Source: Firmicutes bacterium UBA2530 (GTDB lineage: Bacteria > Bacillota > Clostridia > Tissierellales > Sedimentibacteraceae). From it: 64,000 bases of DNA. A model generated the notes under the pieces. The model did no database searches. It had not been told where the DNA came from and saw nothing but the letters and a program-made list of their open reading frames with translations. The stretch is from NCBI GenBank assembly GCA_002340985.1, contig DDNC01000014.1, positions 384,121 through 448,120 on the forward strand, written 5' to 3'. Shown piece by piece: positions 1 to 8,075 of the stretch (within the stretch, counting starts at the first letter, position 1; every line of letters starts with the position of its first letter). The position numbers and the translations under genes are program-made.

Positions 1-1610
1 ATAACTGTACCGGCTTTTATTGCAAAGCCCTTAACCTTCTCCCAGCCGTGTATTAATACACTCTTAAGAGTAGGAACTCTGTATCTCGGAAGCTCCATTA
101 CAAAGTTTGAAGCAGCAGATTTGTAAACAAGTTTATTTAATATTAAAGATACCGCAATTGCTACAACAATGCTTAACATATAAAGGGAATATGTTATAAG
201 AGTCTTGTTTCCGTTTACAAAAAATATTGAAACAAACATTGCAAATATAGGAAGCTTAGCTCCGCAAGGCATAAACGCTGTGATAATAGTTGTTATTCTT
301 CTATCCTTTTCAGTATCAAGAGTCCTTGTAGCCATAACAGCAGGAACGCCGCATCCAAAGCCCATAAGGAGAGGAATAAAGGATCTTCCCGACAATCCGA
401 ATTTTCTGAATATCCTGTCCATTACGAAAGCTATTCTTGCCATGTATCCGCAATCTTCAAGAATCGAAATCAAAATATACAGAACCAGCACTAAAGGTAT
501 GAATCCCAATATAGCTCCTATTCCTTCAACTATACCGTCCATAACCAATGAATAAACCCATGGTGAAGCTCCTGCAACTAATCCGTCTATGACTTCCGCA
601 ACTGCACCCCATGCAGTTTCCACAACACCTGCAAGCCAAACTCCGGGGCTTGAAAGTCCCTCAATGAACAGGAAGTTTTCGCTGAACGTGCATGCAAACA
701 AGATGTACATTATTACTGCGAATATAGGAAGTGCCAAAAGACGGTTTGTAAGAACTTTGTCCAGCTTATCTGACTTTGTTTCAACATAGCCTATTTTTGC
801 TTTTTTTACAGAGCTTTTTACCAACTCAGAAATAAATCTGTATCTCGAATCGGCTATCTTTGCCTCCGTATCTCCATCGGCATATTTTTCAGCTTCCTTT
901 ACAAATTTTTCTACGGCAATCTTTTGGCTTCCTGATAAGGAATCAATAACAAGCTGATCATTTTCAACTACCTTGATTGCTTTCCACTGAAGCTGAGCTG
1001 CTGTCGTCCCAACTGATGAACTTGAATCTGCCATATATTCGTCTTCAAGTATTTCAGAAATTGAGTTTACCGCAGAATTTATATTGTCATCAAATACATT
1101 GAGTATTTTGGGGCTTACCTTGCTTTCGGCCACGGATACGGCTGCACGCATAAGTTCGTCAAGCCCTTTTCCACTTCTTGCGACAATAGGTAATACCTGT
1201 ACTCCTAATAGCTTTGATAGTTCGTTAAAATCAATTTTGTTTCCCGAGGCTTCAACCTCATCCATCATGTTTATAGCAACGACCGTGGGAATGCCTGTTT
1301 CCAGAATCTGAAGCGTAAGGTACAAGTTTCTTTCTATATTCGTACCGTCTACAATATTGATTACCACATCCGGTCTGTCATTTACTATGTAGTTTCTTGC
1401 AATGACTTCTTCTTCTGAATATGGAGATAAAGAATAAGTTCCCGGAAGATCCATAATATTAACATTTTTGTTTTTCTTATAAATACCTTCCTTTTTATCT
1501 ACCGTAACACCGGGCCAGTTGCCCACGTGCTGTCTTGAACCTGTAAGTTCGTTGAAAAGTGTTGTCTTACCACTGTTTGGATTTCCGGCAAGAGCTATTG
1601 TATAATTCAT
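1..1610 (-). CDS. feoB: Ferrous iron transport protein B (FeoB), 3' end outside window
   Basis: FeoB is a membrane protein with an N-terminal GTPase domain that imports Fe(II). The frame opens at an ATG at 1608-1610, after an AGGAGG SD, and stays open to the window edge (536 codons seen; the family is usually 600-800 aa). The N-terminus reads MNYTIALAGNPNSGKTTLF, the G1 loop. NMMDEVEAS further on is the G4 motif. Near residue 400 the GFGCGVPAVMATRTL stretch typical of the FeoB membrane core is visible, and the last codons read WEKVKGFAIKAGTV, also typical of FeoB. It is the last visible gene of the feoA-feoA-feoB operon. A small hairpin (GTTAGC/GCTAAC, 1622-1637) lies just before the SD. Identification is very secure; only the C-terminus is missing. 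Confidence 0.96.
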   Translation of the reverse strand, partial: MNYTIALAGNPNSGKTTLFNELTGSRQHVGNWPGVTVDKKEGIYKKNKNVNIMDLPGTYSLSPYSEEEVIARNYIVNDRPDVVINIVDGTNIERNLYLTLQILETGIPTVVAINMMDEVEASGNKIDFNELSKLLGVQVLPIVARSGKGLDELMRAAVSVAESKVSPKILNVFDDNINSAVNSISEILEDEYMADSSSSVGTTAAQLQWKAIKVVENDQLVIDSLSGSQKIAVEKFVKEAEKYADGDTEAKIADSRYRFISELVKSSVKKAKIGYVETKSDKLDKVLTNRLLALPIFAVIMYILFACTFSENFLFIEGLSSPGVWLAGVVETAWGAVAEVIDGLVAGASPWVYSLVMDGIVEGIGAILGFIPLVLVLYILISILEDCGYMARIAFVMDRIFRKFGLSGRSFIPLLMGFGCGVPAVMATRTLDTEKDRRITTIITAFMPCGAKLPIFAMFVSIFFVNGNKTLITYSLYMLSIVVAIAVSLILNKLVYKSAASNFVMELPRYRVPTLKSVLIHGWEKVKGFAIKAGTV

Positions 1611-1673
1611 ATAACCTCCTTGTTAGCATCAGCTAACCCAACATTAAATAAATTCGCCTAAAATAAGATATTA

Positions 1674-1895
1674 CTATAATTCCACTACGATATTTTCAGC
1701 TTCAGCTTTTCTAAGGCTCAGTTCATATCCTCTGATGTTAATCTCAATAGGGTCTCCTAAAGGAGCTACCTTTATTACTTTTACCTTTATACCTGGAGTT
1801 ACGCCCATATCCATAATTCTTCTTTTCATAGGGCCCTTTTGTCCGATTGATATAACGGTTCCCTCCTGTCCGGGATTCAAATCTTTTAAAGTCAT
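1674..1895 (-). CDS. feoA: FeoA-domain protein (second feoA)
   Basis: A 73-residue single-domain SH3-like FeoA protein, thought to act in the cytoplasm with FeoB during Fe(II) uptake. The family signature is clear: GxxGxV near residue 10, KRRIMDMGVTPG in the middle (the R-x-x-D-M-G-x-x-P-G core) and a C-terminal RGYELSLRKAEAENI strand. It lies 63 bases before feoB and 12 bases after another feoA, so all three should be co-transcribed. Two separate small FeoA proteins ahead of FeoB is a common arrangement in Clostridia. Whether the two paralogues have different jobs cannot be read from sequence. Confidence 0.93.
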   Translation of the reverse strand: MTLKDLNPGQEGTVISIGQKGPMKRRIMDMGVTPGIKVKVIKVAPLGDPIEINIRGYELSLRKAEAENIVVEL

Positions 1896-1907
1896 ACCTT
1901 CCTCCTG

Positions 1908-2120
1908 TTATTTTACTATTATAAGCTGAGCCAACCCTTTATTAAGAGCCACCTTCACGCCTTTTACAAGCAAAATAAGTCCGCCCTGGTTCTCGCCGAT
2001 AACCTGCACTTTTTCGCCTTTTACAAATCCTAAGTCCTGAAGTCTGCGCTTCATTTCATCCTTGCCTTTAAATTCAAACACCTCTCGGATTTCTCCTGGT
2101 GCAACCATAGCTAATGACAT
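1908..2120 (-). CDS. feoA: FeoA-domain protein (first feoA of operon)
   Basis: A 70-residue FeoA-family protein and first gene of the iron-uptake operon. The conserved core KRRLQDLGFVKG and the closing VKVALNKGLAQLIIV strand are visible. It has lower similarity to the second FeoA (1674-1895) than two recent duplicates would show, so the pair is probably old. The ATG at 2118-2120 follows an AGGAGGGCGT SD. Directly upstream is a consensus sigma-A promoter overlapped by metal-repressor-like palindromes, so expression is probably iron or manganese responsive. Confidence 0.92.
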   Translation of the reverse strand: MSLAMVAPGEIREVFEFKGKDEMKRRLQDLGFVKGEKVQVIGENQGGLILLVKGVKVALNKGLAQLIIVK

Positions 2121-2136
2121 ACGCCCTCCTAATAAT

Positions 2137-2220
2137 TGAGAATGACTCTCATTTATATTCTAAGGTTAGTATACGGTAACCTAAGGCGTATGTCAATAGA
2201 TTAAATGAGAATTATTATCA
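2137..2220 (-). promoter_or_regulatory. feo promoter with Fur-like boxes and a DtxR-like palindrome
   Basis: On the minus strand a TTGACA -35 (2191-2196), a 17-base spacer and a TATACT -10 (2168-2173) precede feoA. Two 7-1-7 inverted repeats resembling Fur boxes flank the core promoter: TGAGAATGACTCTCA at 2137-2151 and TGAGAATTATTATCA (plus-strand sense) at 2206-2220. A third palindrome with 9-base arms CTAAGGTTA/TAACCTAAG (2160-2168 and 2177-2185, one mismatch) overlaps the -10 and spacer. Its half-sites resemble DtxR/MntR-type operators, though the 8-base spacing is longer than the usual DtxR site. Position argues for repression by metal-loaded regulators. Confidence 0.8.
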
Positions 2221-2301
2221 TTATCATTATTTTATATGCCCTTTATGACCTGACCCAATTTTTTCGACTGTAAGGAAAGAAAGACGAGAGAAAATGCACA
2301 T

Positions 2302-2334
2302 AAAAATAAATCCCCATAGTAGGGATTTATTTTT
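2302..2334 (-). terminator. Intrinsic terminator of the cobalamin/cobalt operon
   Basis: A perfect 13-bp stem (2302-2314 with 2322-2334) with a 7-base loop follows cbiO by about 10 bases. It separates the long cobalamin operon from the feo promoter. Confidence 0.85.
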
Positions 2335-2343
2335 CAATATTAT

Positions 2344-3135
2344 TCAACTGTTAAACAGCTCTTTTTCAGTGCGGTATAAATTTTTTCCAAGATATTTATG
2401 TGCTTTGACTAAAAACGGTTCTTCCAACGATGCCCGGTCAAGAATTTCTTTTTTGAGAAATACTGTTTGTACCTCGCCTTCAGACAAAACTTGTCCGTTG
2501 TTTAAAATATAGATGTAATCGCAGTTCTCATATATAAAATTCATATCATGGCTGGAAATTACTATGGATTTGTTTTTATCGCACACTAATTTATCAAGTA
2601 TTTTCTTGACATTTTCTTTTGAAACAAAGTCCAGGCCCGCTGTGGGTTCATCAAAAAATATTATTTTATAATCCATGGCGACGGCTCCGGCAATCGATAC
2701 ATTTTTTTTCTGGCCGTAGCTTAAAAAATGAACAGGCTTTTCTCTGAGAGCATCTGTATTGGTTATTTTCATAGCCATTTCTACGCGCTCTCTTATTTCT
2801 GTTTCGTCAAACTTAAGATTCCTCAGCGCAAATGCTATGTCATCATAAACATTCGAGAAAAAAATCTGTTTGTCCGGGTCCTGAAGCACTATACCCACAT
2901 CTCTTCTTAACTCATTGAGGGATGTTCTGTCATATTTAAGATGGCTGCCTTTGTATATTACTGTACCTTTAGACGGTTTAAAAAGTCCGAGGAAGTTCAT
3001 GAACAATGTTGATTTTCCCGCTCCGTTTGAGCCGACAATCCCAATTTTTAAGCCTTTGCTTAAATTTATGCTGACATCCTTCAAGGCAACAGTCTTGTCT
3101 TCATATATATATGTCACATTTTCCATCTTTAGCAT
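2344..3135 (-). CDS. cbiO: Cobalt ECF transporter ATPase CbiO
   Basis: ATP-binding subunit of the CbiMNQO energy-coupling-factor cobalt importer, 263 aa. Walker A GSNGAGKST lies near residues 36-44. The signature is the CbiO/EcfA form LSYGQKKNVSIAG instead of plain LSGGQ, Walker B is IIFFDEPTAGLD, and the H-loop is IVISSHD. A Q-loop (VLQDPDKQIFF) matches the family. It is the final gene of the operon, 12 bases after cbiQ, and is followed by a strong terminator. Gene order cbiM-N-Q-O and the cobalamin context point to Co(II), not Ni(II) or a vitamin, as substrate. Confidence 0.95.
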   Translation of the reverse strand: MLKMENVTYIYEDKTVALKDVSINLSKGLKIGIVGSNGAGKSTLFMNFLGLFKPSKGTVIYKGSHLKYDRTSLNELRRDVGIVLQDPDKQIFFSNVYDDIAFALRNLKFDETEIRERVEMAMKITNTDALREKPVHFLSYGQKKNVSIAGAVAMDYKIIFFDEPTAGLDFVSKENVKKILDKLVCDKNKSIVISSHDMNFIYENCDYIYILNNGQVLSEGEVQTVFLKKEILDRASLEEPFLVKAHKYLGKNLYRTEKELFNS

Positions 3136-3147
3136 AACAGCACCTCA

Positions 3148-3858
3148 TCAATCAACATAAAAATTTCCGTCAAAATGTTTTATCTCCAATATTGATTCCA
3201 TATCCTTAAATCGTATCATCATTCTTACATATAGTGTTTTAACCAAAATTGCCAATGAGTTCATTGAATTTCTGTAATTTACGTATCCAAACTTCATCTT
3301 CTGAGCCGCGTGAATTTGTATAGCTTCTTCAAAGAACACAGCTATAAATCTATAGGTGAGCACGTACAATTCAATAAAAACAGCGGGAACTCTGATTTTT
3401 TTCATGACCTTTATCTGCTGGGTACAAGGTGTGGTAAGTATCAAAAAATACATGCTTACAATACCGCACACAGACCTAAATCCTAAAAGTAATCCGTTTC
3501 TCAAAGAAGCCTTTGTTATTCCCATAAATATGCCTGCATGATTGAATACTCTCAAATAAATATAATCTGCATCAGAGATGTTCAAAACATTTCCGGATGA
3601 ACCAAAAATGAGAATAATGGTTAAAATGCTTATTGATAGATATATAAAGGGAGGCAAGACCATTTTTATATATGCTGCGGCAGGTATACCTGCATAAAGT
3701 ACAGTCAATGCCATAATACACACAGCTATAGCTAAGGCCCCATATAAATTACTGTTTATGATTGAAACAAATATTAATAGAACGGACAACAGGACCTTGA
3801 TGTAGGGATTAGCCCTGCTAAGTCTGTTCGTGTATGCAAAGCGATCTATTATAAGCAT
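3148..3858 (-). CDS. cbiQ: Cobalt ECF transporter transmembrane subunit CbiQ
   Basis: Membrane coupling subunit (EcfT-type) of the cobalt importer, 236 aa. Several hydrophobic helices lie in the first 140 residues. The C-terminal part carries the coupling-helix region rich in R and A (AAQKMKFGYVNYR) that docks on CbiO, in place of the classical A-R-G signatures. It sits between cbiN and cbiO in the canonical order. The start ATG at 3858 has a GAGG SD. Confidence 0.92.
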   Translation of the reverse strand: MLIIDRFAYTNRLSRANPYIKVLLSVLLIFVSIINSNLYGALAIAVCIMALTVLYAGIPAAAYIKMVLPPFIYLSISILTIILIFGSSGNVLNISDADYIYLRVFNHAGIFMGITKASLRNGLLLGFRSVCGIVSMYFLILTTPCTQQIKVMKKIRVPAVFIELYVLTYRFIAVFFEEAIQIHAAQKMKFGYVNYRNSMNSLAILVKTLYVRMMIRFKDMESILEIKHFDGNFYVD

Positions 3859-3876
3859 TTTAACTTAACCTCAGAA

Positions 3877-4179
3877 CTAATTTTTAACAACGGGATTGCC
3901 GAGTACGTTTCGTTTACCCTTTACAAATCCTAAGAAATAACCTATAATTCCTGCTCCTACTGCTGCCTGAAGCGAAAACAAAAGACTTTCGATTTCTCCG
4001 CTGGCAGGCTCAATAAACGGACTGAACCATGGCTCGTAATCAGGATTTATTTCTGATATGGCATCTTCTGCCTGTCCGTCGGCTCCTCCAAATTCCGCAT
4101 CTTTAAGAACAAGCAGCGGAACTGAAAGCATTGCCACTAAAATCAATATCAATAATATGTTTCTGTTAGATGTTTTCAA
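3877..4179 (-). CDS. cbiN: Cobalt transport protein CbiN
   Basis: Small accessory membrane subunit of CbiMNQO that helps load Co(II) onto CbiM; about 100 aa. It has an N-terminal membrane helix ([17 protein letters not shown]), an acidic extracytoplasmic loop containing [12 protein letters not shown] and [10 protein letters not shown], and a second helix ([18 protein letters not shown]); these motifs are diagnostic. A longer frame opens at an ATG at 4197, but the SD (AAGGGGGA) lies downstream of it and suits a TTG at 4177-4179. That start overlaps the end of cbiM by 14 bases and suggests translational coupling. Confidence 0.9.
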   Translation of the reverse strand: MKTSNRNILLILILVAMLSVPLLVLKDAEFGGADGQAEDAISEINPDYEPWFSPFIEPASGEIESLLFSLQAAVGAGIIGYFLGFVKGKRNVLGNPVVKN

Positions 4180-4888
4180 GTGTATATCCCCCTTCATTTT
4201 TATAGTTCACAATCAAATCATAGATTATAACTGTCAGAATTCCTTCCGCTATGGCAAGCGGTATTTGTGTAACAGCAAATATGCTCATAAATTTAACAAG
4301 AGATGCAGCCACTCCTCCAACAGCATCAGGATGTGCAAAAGCAAGCTGCATGGAGGTAACGATATAAGTAAATAAATCTCCCAAGGCTGCAGCTAAGAAC
4401 ACTGCTACTTTTTTGTTTTTGTTCTTTAGTATCTTATAAGTGAAATATGATACAAACGGACCTGCTATAGCCATTGAAAATACATTGGCTCCCAATGTTG
4501 TAATACCACCATGTGCCAGCAGCAGCGCCTGAAACAGCAGTACAATAAGTCCGGATACAGCCATAGGCAGAGGCCCGAACAATATTGCGCCAAGACCTGT
4601 TCCCGTAGGATGTGAGGTGCTTCCGGTTACGGATGGCATTTTAAGTGCGGATAAAATAAATACAAATGCTGTTACAAGGGCAAATAAAAGTTTCTGGCTT
4701 GGATTTTTTTTAAATTCCTTTGAGATTTTGTTCATGCCCAGCGCAACAAATGGTGCACTCACGGCAAACCAGAAAATCACCCATGGAAGTGGAAGAAAAC
4801 CTTCCATAATGTGCATGCCAAAGGCATATTCAGGCATTAATATAAGCACAGAAATCAATGCCATTGACAAATAAATTCTTCTTTTCAT
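4166..4888 (-). CDS. cbiM: Cobalt transport substrate-binding membrane protein CbiM
   Basis: Substrate-capture (S) component of the cobalt ECF importer, 240 aa. A signal peptide of about 24 residues ends at EYAFG. Cleavage there would expose MHIMEGFLP, the invariant CbiM/NikM N-terminus whose first residues coordinate the metal. Multiple membrane helices and the internal motif [15 protein letters not shown] are also canonical. It lies 19 bases after cbiK and overlaps cbiN. The family includes nickel carriers (NikM), but the B12 operon and the presence of CbiN favour cobalt. Confidence 0.95.
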   Translation of the reverse strand: MKRRIYLSMALISVLILMPEYAFGMHIMEGFLPLPWVIFWFAVSAPFVALGMNKISKEFKKNPSQKLLFALVTAFVFILSALKMPSVTGSTSHPTGTGLGAILFGPLPMAVSGLIVLLFQALLLAHGGITTLGANVFSMAIAGPFVSYFTYKILKNKNKKVAVFLAAALGDLFTYIVTSMQLAFAHPDAVGGVAASLVKFMSIFAVTQIPLAIAEGILTVIIYDLIVNYKNEGGYTLENI

Positions 4889-4907
4889 TTCTATTCTCCT
4901 TTAAATT

Positions 4908-5678
4908 TTAAATTGTTATAATTTCATTTATTCTGTTTAAGAATAAATGTATAGACTTTTCATCAGCACCAAGGCCGGTTACAAATACATTAGGATTTAA
5001 ACCATTTTCACTCAGTATCGTTTTAACGGAGTCCTCTTCATCTGAAGCTATGTCATTCAATGCATGGTCTCCGGCAACGATTAAAAATGGATATAAGTTA
5101 ACCTTGGCATAATTTTTTTCTTTCAATTCATCTATAATATCGGTAATATACGGGTCACCCTCAATGTTTACAATATATAATTCTGGAAATACGCCGCGGA
5201 GCTTCGCCTCAAATTCACTGTAGTATTTGTGGGAGCTGTGGTGTGTTCCATGACCAACCAATACAGTTGCTTCATCTTTTGAGGAGCCGATATAGGATGT
5301 CAGTGCATCTATTTCTTCACTCCCCATTTTGTCATCCAGGAATGGCCTTGTAACCTTTATTGACTCAAAGCAGTCCTCATATTCATGGCAGGCCCTGGTA
5401 ATCTTCTCGTATTCAAATCCCGGAAGAATGTGTGTCACAACGACATATACATGAGTATATTCGCTACTTTTCAGCTTCTCAAGACATGTTTTCATATTGT
5501 CCACATCTATGTCTTCCTCTCTCTTCATTTTTCTTCTGATAATTTCTGAGGTGAACACCCTGTGGAAATTCATATCTTTATAGTTATTTTTTACTGCGTT
5601 TTCAATAGTTTCGATATATTTTTCCCTTGAATCCTTTATTGAACATCCGAAACTTGCTACAACAATTGCTTTTTTCAT
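4908..5678 (-). CDS. cbiK: Sirohydrochlorin cobaltochelatase CbiK
   Basis: Inserts Co(II) into sirohydrochlorin (factor II), the committed step of the anaerobic B12 route. The 256-aa length and residues match the two-domain CbiK chelatase. The N-terminus VASFGCSIKDSRE is typical. His143 in VGHGTHH and His205 in AGDHALND align with the two metal-binding histidines known in Salmonella CbiK. No signal peptide is present, so it should be cytoplasmic, unlike some secreted CbiK proteins. Its position directly before cbiMNQO couples cobalt uptake to insertion. Confidence 0.95.
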   Translation of the reverse strand: MKKAIVVASFGCSIKDSREKYIETIENAVKNNYKDMNFHRVFTSEIIRRKMKREEDIDVDNMKTCLEKLKSSEYTHVYVVVTHILPGFEYEKITRACHEYEDCFESIKVTRPFLDDKMGSEEIDALTSYIGSSKDEATVLVGHGTHHSSHKYYSEFEAKLRGVFPELYIVNIEGDPYITDIIDELKEKNYAKVNLYPFLIVAGDHALNDIASDEEDSVKTILSENGLNPNVFVTGLGADEKSIHLFLNRINEIITI

Positions 5679-5703
5679 GTTTCCTCCTTGTATATATTAT
5701 TGA

Positions 5704-6438
5704 TTATTTCATTTCCCGGCAGCTCATATATACTCCTATACCATATATAATCAAGGAATAAGAAGCTAACACCAGTATTGAAATATATGAAAACTCTCCC
5801 TTAAGAACAATGCCTCTTAGAGATGCAGATGCATGGGAAAGAGGTAAAATATTAATTAACGTTCTTGCAGCGGCAGGCAGATTGTCCAATGAGAAAAATG
5901 TACCGCACAAAAATGACATAGGTGTCAGTATGTACGTATTGAATCTGCTCATATCATAATGGCTGTCAACTGACAGGGCTGCGGCATATCCGAATGCCGC
6001 AAACAAAAAGCTGTTCAGGAAGCATACGAGAACAAAATAAGCATTTATGCTGAGTTTTATACCGAATAGGAATGAAACCAATATAATCAGTGCTGCTGCG
6101 TACACTCCTCTAAGGGCTCCAGACAGTATGTGTCCCAGAGCCATCAGCGGCATTCTCACTGGGGAAGTCAAATAATACTCAAAGCTTTTCTCATGCAGCC
6201 TTGAAACAGTTATTCGTATTGACACAGCATTGAAGCCTGTATTCATGGTAGACAGAGCCACAATGCCGGGAATTATAAAATGCATGTATGATGAGCCTTC
6301 CACTGTTACATTTTTTCCAAGTCCCCAACCGAATGCAATAAGATATAAAACAGGACTTATAATTGCTGACGAAGTAATTCTCCCTATTCGCCTTCTAAAA
6401 AATATCATTTCTCTCCACAGTACTGTAAATACTTCCAT
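5704..6438 (-). CDS. ABC-2 type membrane permease in the cobalamin operon
   Basis: A 244-aa integral membrane protein of the ABC-2 exporter family (DrrB/NodJ/YadH-like). It shows about six hydrophobic segments and the family region PLMALGHILSGALRG, with a PLSHA motif near residue 200. Its ATG overlaps the TAA of the upstream ATPase by one base (TAATG), so the two form one exporter. ABC-2 proteins usually export drugs, lipids or polysaccharides, or move haem-like compounds. No member is a standard part of cobalamin synthesis, so the substrate is unknown. Export of a corrinoid or metal is only a guess from location. Confidence 0.85.
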   Translation of the reverse strand: MEVFTVLWREMIFFRRRIGRITSSAIISPVLYLIAFGWGLGKNVTVEGSSYMHFIIPGIVALSTMNTGFNAVSIRITVSRLHEKSFEYYLTSPVRMPLMALGHILSGALRGVYAAALIILVSFLFGIKLSINAYFVLVCFLNSFLFAAFGYAAALSVDSHYDMSRFNTYILTPMSFLCGTFFSLDNLPAAARTLINILPLSHASASLRGIVLKGEFSYISILVLASYSLIIYGIGVYMSCREMK

Positions 6439-7274
6439 TATGTTACCTTTCTGTTTGTGTAATTGAAAAACACATCTTCCAAAGTGGTTTCTCTCACGGT
6501 GTAGCTGTAATTTTCTATGGTCTTGGCATGCTCAAGAGCCTGCGTCCTTGTTTGAAAAAACACATATCTGGTAAGCATGTTTTCATCAAAATACTCAAGT
6601 ATATAGCTTCCCAATTTCTCTTTTAAATTTTTTGCCGTATCATCCACGATTATTTTTCCGCTGTCTATAAGACATACCCTGCTGCACAGGTATTCCGCTT
6701 CTTCAATGTAATGAGTTGTCATTATAACTGTTTTTCCAACGGATTTCATATACTTCAATATATCCCATATCTTTCTTCTGCCGTTTAAGTCTATTCCAAC
6801 GGTTGGTTCGTCAAATATAATTATTTCAGGATCATTAATAAGAGCCTTTGCTATTATGAGACGTCTGTCCATTCCGCCTGACAACGAGAGGACCTTTCTG
6901 TCTGCATATTCCGTCAAGTCAACCAAATCAAGAAGCTCATGTATTTTTTTGTCGTAATTCTTAACACGAAAAAGCTTGGAAGCAAAAACAAGGTTTTCAT
7001 ATACGGTTAGTTCCTTATCCAAATTTGAATATTGGGGAACTATTCCCATCTTGCCCTTCGCATTCTTATTGCTGCTGTTCATGGGTTCTCCTGAAATATA
7101 TACTACACCATTGGTGGCTTTTAAAAGCCCTGTAAGAATTTTTATTGTGGTTGTTTTTCCGGCGCCGTTGGGGCCAAGCAAGCCTACAAATTCGCCCTTA
7201 TCAATATGAAGGCTGAGATTGTCAACTGCGGTGAAGCTGCCGAATTTTTTAGTCAAATTTCTAATATCAATCAT
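6438..7274 (-). CDS. ABC-2 exporter ATP-binding protein
   Basis: A 278-aa ABC ATPase of the DrrA/CcmA type. It has Walker A GPNGAGKTTT near residue 34, signature LSGGMDRRL, Walker B IIIFDEPTVGID and H-loop MTTHYIEEAE. The C-terminal extension (about residues 225-278, ending ETTLEDVFFNYTNRKVT) with its TTLEDVF motif is typical of exporter ATPases. It overlaps the preceding BtuD-like gene by 4 bases (ATGA) and the permease by 1, so it lies inside the riboswitch-controlled transcript. It partners the ABC-2 permease, not the BtuC-like one. Confidence 0.9.
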   Translation of the reverse strand: MIDIRNLTKKFGSFTAVDNLSLHIDKGEFVGLLGPNGAGKTTTIKILTGLLKATNGVVYISGEPMNSSNKNAKGKMGIVPQYSNLDKELTVYENLVFASKLFRVKNYDKKIHELLDLVDLTEYADRKVLSLSGGMDRRLIIAKALINDPEIIIFDEPTVGIDLNGRRKIWDILKYMKSVGKTVIMTTHYIEEAEYLCSRVCLIDSGKIIVDDTAKNLKEKLGSYILEYFDENMLTRYVFFQTRTQALEHAKTIENYSYTVRETTLEDVFFNYTNRKVT

Positions 7275-8074
7275 ATTGTTGCCCCCTTGGGTTCCGCGGT
7301 GTATTTTTTAGGGATAAAATATGGGCAGCAATTGATTTCGTCATTGTATATATCCGCATCTATTCCAAAAATATTTCGAAGCAATGACTTACTTATAACC
7401 TTGCACGGTTCTTCAAATTCGTACAGCTTACCCTTGTTCATTACCATGATTTTGTCGGAATACCTTGCCGCCTGATTTAAATCGTGCAAAACCATTACTA
7501 CGGTTATTCCCAAAGTTTTATTCAGCTCCTTAACCAGCTCCAGAACCTCAAGCTGGTACGATATATCCAGATAGGTCGTTGGTTCGTCAAGTAGCAGGAC
7601 CTTGGGTTTTTGAGCAAGAGACATTGCAATCCACGCGCGCTGCCTCTCCCCTCCGGAGAGTGTGAATACAAGCCGTTTCCTTAATTCCCCGAGACCTGTT
7701 TTCTCCAGCGCCCAGTCTATAATTTCATTGTCCTTTATGGAAAGCCTGCTCAGCATATTCAAATGAGGATACCTTCCGTATGAAACAAGCTCTTCTACAG
7801 AAATGTCGGAAGGTACACTTTTCACCTGAGGTGAAATTGCCAGGTTTTTTGCAAGTTCTTTTGTATTAATCCTGTTAATATTGTACTTGTTTAAAAAGAC
7901 ATTCCCCTTTGATGGCTTCATACACCGGCTCATTGCTTTTATGAGCGTGGATTTTCCTGAACCGTTGGGACCTATAATTGTTACTATATCACCTGAGTTT
8001 ATTTGGAAGTTTATATTATTGATAACTTCCTTGTCGCCGTAGCAAACACTTAGATTTTCAACAGATATATTCAT
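7271..8074 (-). CDS. BtuD/FecE-like ABC transporter ATPase
   Basis: A 267-aa ATPase of the iron-chelate/cobalamin/haem uptake class. It has Walker A GPNGSGKSTLIKAM, signature LSGGERQRAWIAM, Walker B VLLLDEPTTYLDI and the H-loop VMVLHDLNQAARYSD, the last two being characteristic of FecE/BtuD proteins. With the adjacent permease and binding lipoprotein it forms a complete importer. Location under a B12 riboswitch among corrin genes makes a corrinoid the likely substrate. Sequence alone does not exclude a siderophore or haem. Confidence 0.9.
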   Translation of the reverse strand: MNISVENLSVCYGDKEVINNINFQINSGDIVTIIGPNGSGKSTLIKAMSRCMKPSKGNVFLNKYNINRINTKELAKNLAISPQVKSVPSDISVEELVSYGRYPHLNMLSRLSIKDNEIIDWALEKTGLGELRKRLVFTLSGGERQRAWIAMSLAQKPKVLLLDEPTTYLDISYQLEVLELVKELNKTLGITVVMVLHDLNQAARYSDKIMVMNKGKLYEFEEPCKVISKSLLRNIFGIDADIYNDEINCCPYFIPKKYTAEPKGATI

Positions 8075-8075
8075 A

